A DNA stretch of 7,287 nt. Source: Spirochaetales bacterium (GTDB lineage Bacteria; Spirochaetota; Spirochaetia; SZUA-6; DRHE01). Shown piece after piece: positions 5,754-7,287 of the stretch. Position 1 is the first letter of the stretch, and each line of letters starts with the position of its first letter. The position numbers were made by a program, and so were the translations under genes. The stretch lies in contig JAFGFV010000173.1 in NCBI GenBank assembly GCA_016930895.1, forward strand, positions 1 to 7,287. The letters run 5' to 3'. The notes below the pieces were generated by a model. The model did no database searches. It was not told the origin of the DNA and saw only the letters and a program-made list of their open reading frames with translations.

Positions 5754-6470
5754 ATGGAGACGGCCATCTATCTCGGCACAGCCGCGCTGACGATCCTCTG
5801 GTCCGTATGGATCTACCGGGTCTGGTCGCAGCGCGCGCGCCTGCGGGAATCCGACGCCGGGCGGTTCTACCACATCATCGCCCCCAGCGGCTACTTCGTG
5901 CTCCTGGCCCTGGCCGGCTGGGAGCGAGCCCGGGTGATCCGCCTGGACCTGATCGGAGCCGTCATCTACGACGGGATCATCGTGCTGTGCGCCATCGCCC
6001 TGCTGGTGGCCGGCGCCCTCAAGCACATCGACTACCGGCGGAGCTTCCGCCGGCTGTTGGTCCTCTACAACCTGCTGGCGGTACTGCTCCTGGTGGCGCT
6101 GTACCTGGTCAAGTTCTTCCCTCCCCTGCTGATCCGCGTCACCGCCCTGGTCCAGGAGCTCACGGCCCTGGACTTCTTCCGCTTCGCCTGGGTCGGCCTG
6201 GACCCGGAGTCGCATCAGCAGGACCTGATCTCCATGGCCAACAAGGTGCTGATCGCCCTCTTGTCCTACATCCCGGTGAGCCTGGCCCGGGCGCTGTACG
6301 TCAGCCGGCAGATGAGCCGCCAGCGCAGGGAGATGCACGATGAGCTGGGGGGAATGAAGCGGCGGATCGAGGCGCTCGAGCGCCGCCTGGCCGCCGATGG
6401 GCAGCAGCCGGACAAACGCGGGGCACCGCAGACCCCGGTGGACCGCAGCAGATCAGGCGGATCAGTCTGA
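5754..6470 (+). CDS. Membrane protein with five helices and a C-terminal coiled coil, unknown function
   Basis: A 238-residue integral membrane protein of no family I recognise. Hydrophobic segments lie at about 3-24, 39-56, 66-90, 98-127 and 160-184. The tail (185-214, RQMSRQRREMHDELGGMKRR then IEALERRL) is a charged heptad-like helix, likely a cytoplasmic coiled coil, ending in a polar, probably disordered stretch. ATG at 5754 is chosen because the first helix begins there. No good Shine-Dalgarno precedes it, though TGGAAA (5713-5718) and TACACT (5736-5741) with a 17-base gap could drive a nearly leaderless transcript. The open frame extends upstream into antisense of the neighbouring gene, which I discount. 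Its stop overlaps the 3' end of the convergent histidine kinase by 9 bp. The pairing with a kinase might suggest signalling, but this is only context. Confidence 0.75.
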   Translation: METAIYLGTAALTILWSVWIYRVWSQRARLRESDAGRFYHIIAPSGYFVLLALAGWERARVIRLDLIGAVIYDGIIVLCAIALLVAGALKHIDYRRSFRRLLVLYNLLAVLLLVALYLVKFFPPLLIRVTALVQELTALDFFRFAWVGLDPESHQQDLISMANKVLIALLSYIPVSLARALYVSRQMSRQRREMHDELGGMKRRIEALERRLAADGQQPDKRGAPQTPVDRSRSGGSV

Positions 6471-7287
6471 GGCGCGGGGCAGGACCACCGTGAAGGTGGA
6501 ACCTTCTCCCGGCGTGGAGTCCACCTGGATGCGCCCGTTGTACTCGTCGACGATTCGTTTGACCGTGGCGAGGCCGAGCCCCGTCCCGGGAATGCCGCTG
6601 GTCTGGGGGTTCTTGACCCGGTAGAATTCCTCGAACAGCCCCTCCAACTCCGCCGGGCTCATCCCGATCCCGGTGTCCCGCACCTCGGCCCACACCTCCC
6701 GGTCCCGGGTGCTCAGCACCACGGCCAGACGCCCCCCCTCGCGGTTGTACTTGATCCCGTTGGAGATCAGGTTCATGAAGATCCGGTCCAGGTCGTTGCG
6801 GTCGGCCAGCACGGGCACCGGCTCTTGCGGCCCCTCGAGGGCCACCTCGACCTTGGAGCGGTCGGCCTGGACCTTGAGGAACTCCAGCTGGGCGGCCAGC
6901 ACCTCTCGCAGGTCCAGGCGCTCGAAGGACTTCTCGACCTTCCCCGCCTCCCGCTGGTTCAGGAACAGCAGGTCCCGGATCAGGTCCAGAAGAGCCTCGC
7001 CCCGGATCTTGCTCCGGGAGAGCATCTCGTGGATCTTCTCCACGTTCTGATCGAACATGCCGGTCAGGATGATGTTGATGTAGTTCAGGATGGCCGCCAG
7101 CGGGCTCTTGAGCTCGTGGGCCACCATGGAGATGAAGCGGTTCTTGTCCTGCTCTGCCTTCCACTCGTCGGTGTGGTCCTCCAGCAGCACGATGGTCCCG
7201 GCGTTCTGCTCCCCGAGAAAGTAGGGCGTGATGATGATCTCGAGCATCCGGCCGCCGATCATCTCCCGGAACACCCGCACCGCCTCG
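6462..7287 (-). CDS. Sensor histidine kinase, PAS-linked, 5' end cut by the window
   Basis: The C-terminal 274 or so residues of a sensor kinase; the frame stays open to the right edge, so the start lies outside. Visible in order: the end of a PAS-like sensor domain (EIIITPYF...GTIVLLEDHTDEW), a HisKA dimerisation domain with phospho-accepting His in FISMVAHELKSPL (His codon at 7116-7118), and a HATPase_c domain. The latter has an N box (MNLISNGIKYN), G1 box (DTGIGM), F box (LFEEFYRV) and G2 box (GTGLGLA). All catalytic boxes are intact. It should autophosphorylate and pass phosphate to a response regulator, which is not in view. No membrane segment is visible in this part, so it may be soluble or anchored by its missing N-terminus. 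It converges on the membrane protein gene with a 9-bp overlap. Confidence 0.93.
   Translation of the reverse strand, partial: EAVRVFREMIGGRMLEIIITPYFLGEQNAGTIVLLEDHTDEWKAEQDKNRFISMVAHELKSPLAAILNYINIILTGMFDQNVEKIHEMLSRSKIRGEALLDLIRDLLFLNQREAGKVEKSFERLDLREVLAAQLEFLKVQADRSKVEVALEGPQEPVPVLADRNDLDRIFMNLISNGIKYNREGGRLAVVLSTRDREVWAEVRDTGIGMSPAELEGLFEEFYRVKNPQTSGIPGTGLGLATVKRIVDEYNGRIQVDSTPGEGSTFTVVLPRASD

Noticed and set aside
5598..6338. Minus-strand open frame of 246 codons opposite the membrane protein
   Set aside because: Rich in Gln/Asp/Gly/Val in the pattern produced by reverse reading of hydrophobic codons; the plus-strand frame has real transmembrane segments.
7278..7280. GTG at 7280 as the start of the histidine kinase
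   Set aside because: The frame stays open to the window edge and the visible sequence begins inside a PAS-like domain, so the true start lies outside.

Overview
The window is a gene-dense, high-GC bacterial segment, about 60-67% GC in the lines I counted by hand. Most genes begin with good AAGGAG-type ribosome binding sites. The gene mix suggests a free-living, probably uncultivated lineage: a double thioredoxin-fold disulfide oxidoreductase, an orphan uroporphyrinogen-decarboxylase-like protein, a DUF4037 protein, VapBC and a sensor kinase. I cannot name the phylum from the sequence alone.

Left block (1-2698, minus strand). Transcription runs right to left. A small TPR protein, apparently frameshifted at a six-base homopolymer, overlaps by GTGA the start of a DUF4037 protein whose N-terminus carries a nucleotidyltransferase-like GS...DD...DHD pattern. 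After 117-144 bp comes a 12-helix MFS transporter. After another 134 bp a new gene with a strong ribosome binding site and a signal-peptide-like N-terminus runs off the left edge.

Middle block (2699-3682). A divergent spacer leads to a plus-strand vapB-vapC toxin-antitoxin pair, lower in GC than its surroundings. Its promoter region carries a perfect 9-bp inverted repeat. Downstream, on the minus strand, lies tRNA-Val(CAC) with its own TTGACA promoter and a hairpin/T-tract terminator.

Right block (3720-7287). On the minus strand a two-CXXC protein disulfide oxidoreductase is followed 47 bp later by a uroporphyrinogen-decarboxylase-like protein, probably as one transcript. Divergent from these is a five-helix membrane protein with a C-terminal coiled coil. 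It converges on, and overlaps by 9 bp, the 3' end of a PAS-linked sensor histidine kinase that is cut by the right edge.

The strongest candidate for something little described is the TPR + DUF4037 (+ MFS) cassette. The vapBC operator and the tRNA-Val transcription unit are the best-resolved regulatory features. No stretch over 300 bases lacks a gene. No CRISPR array, insertion sequence or rRNA was seen.
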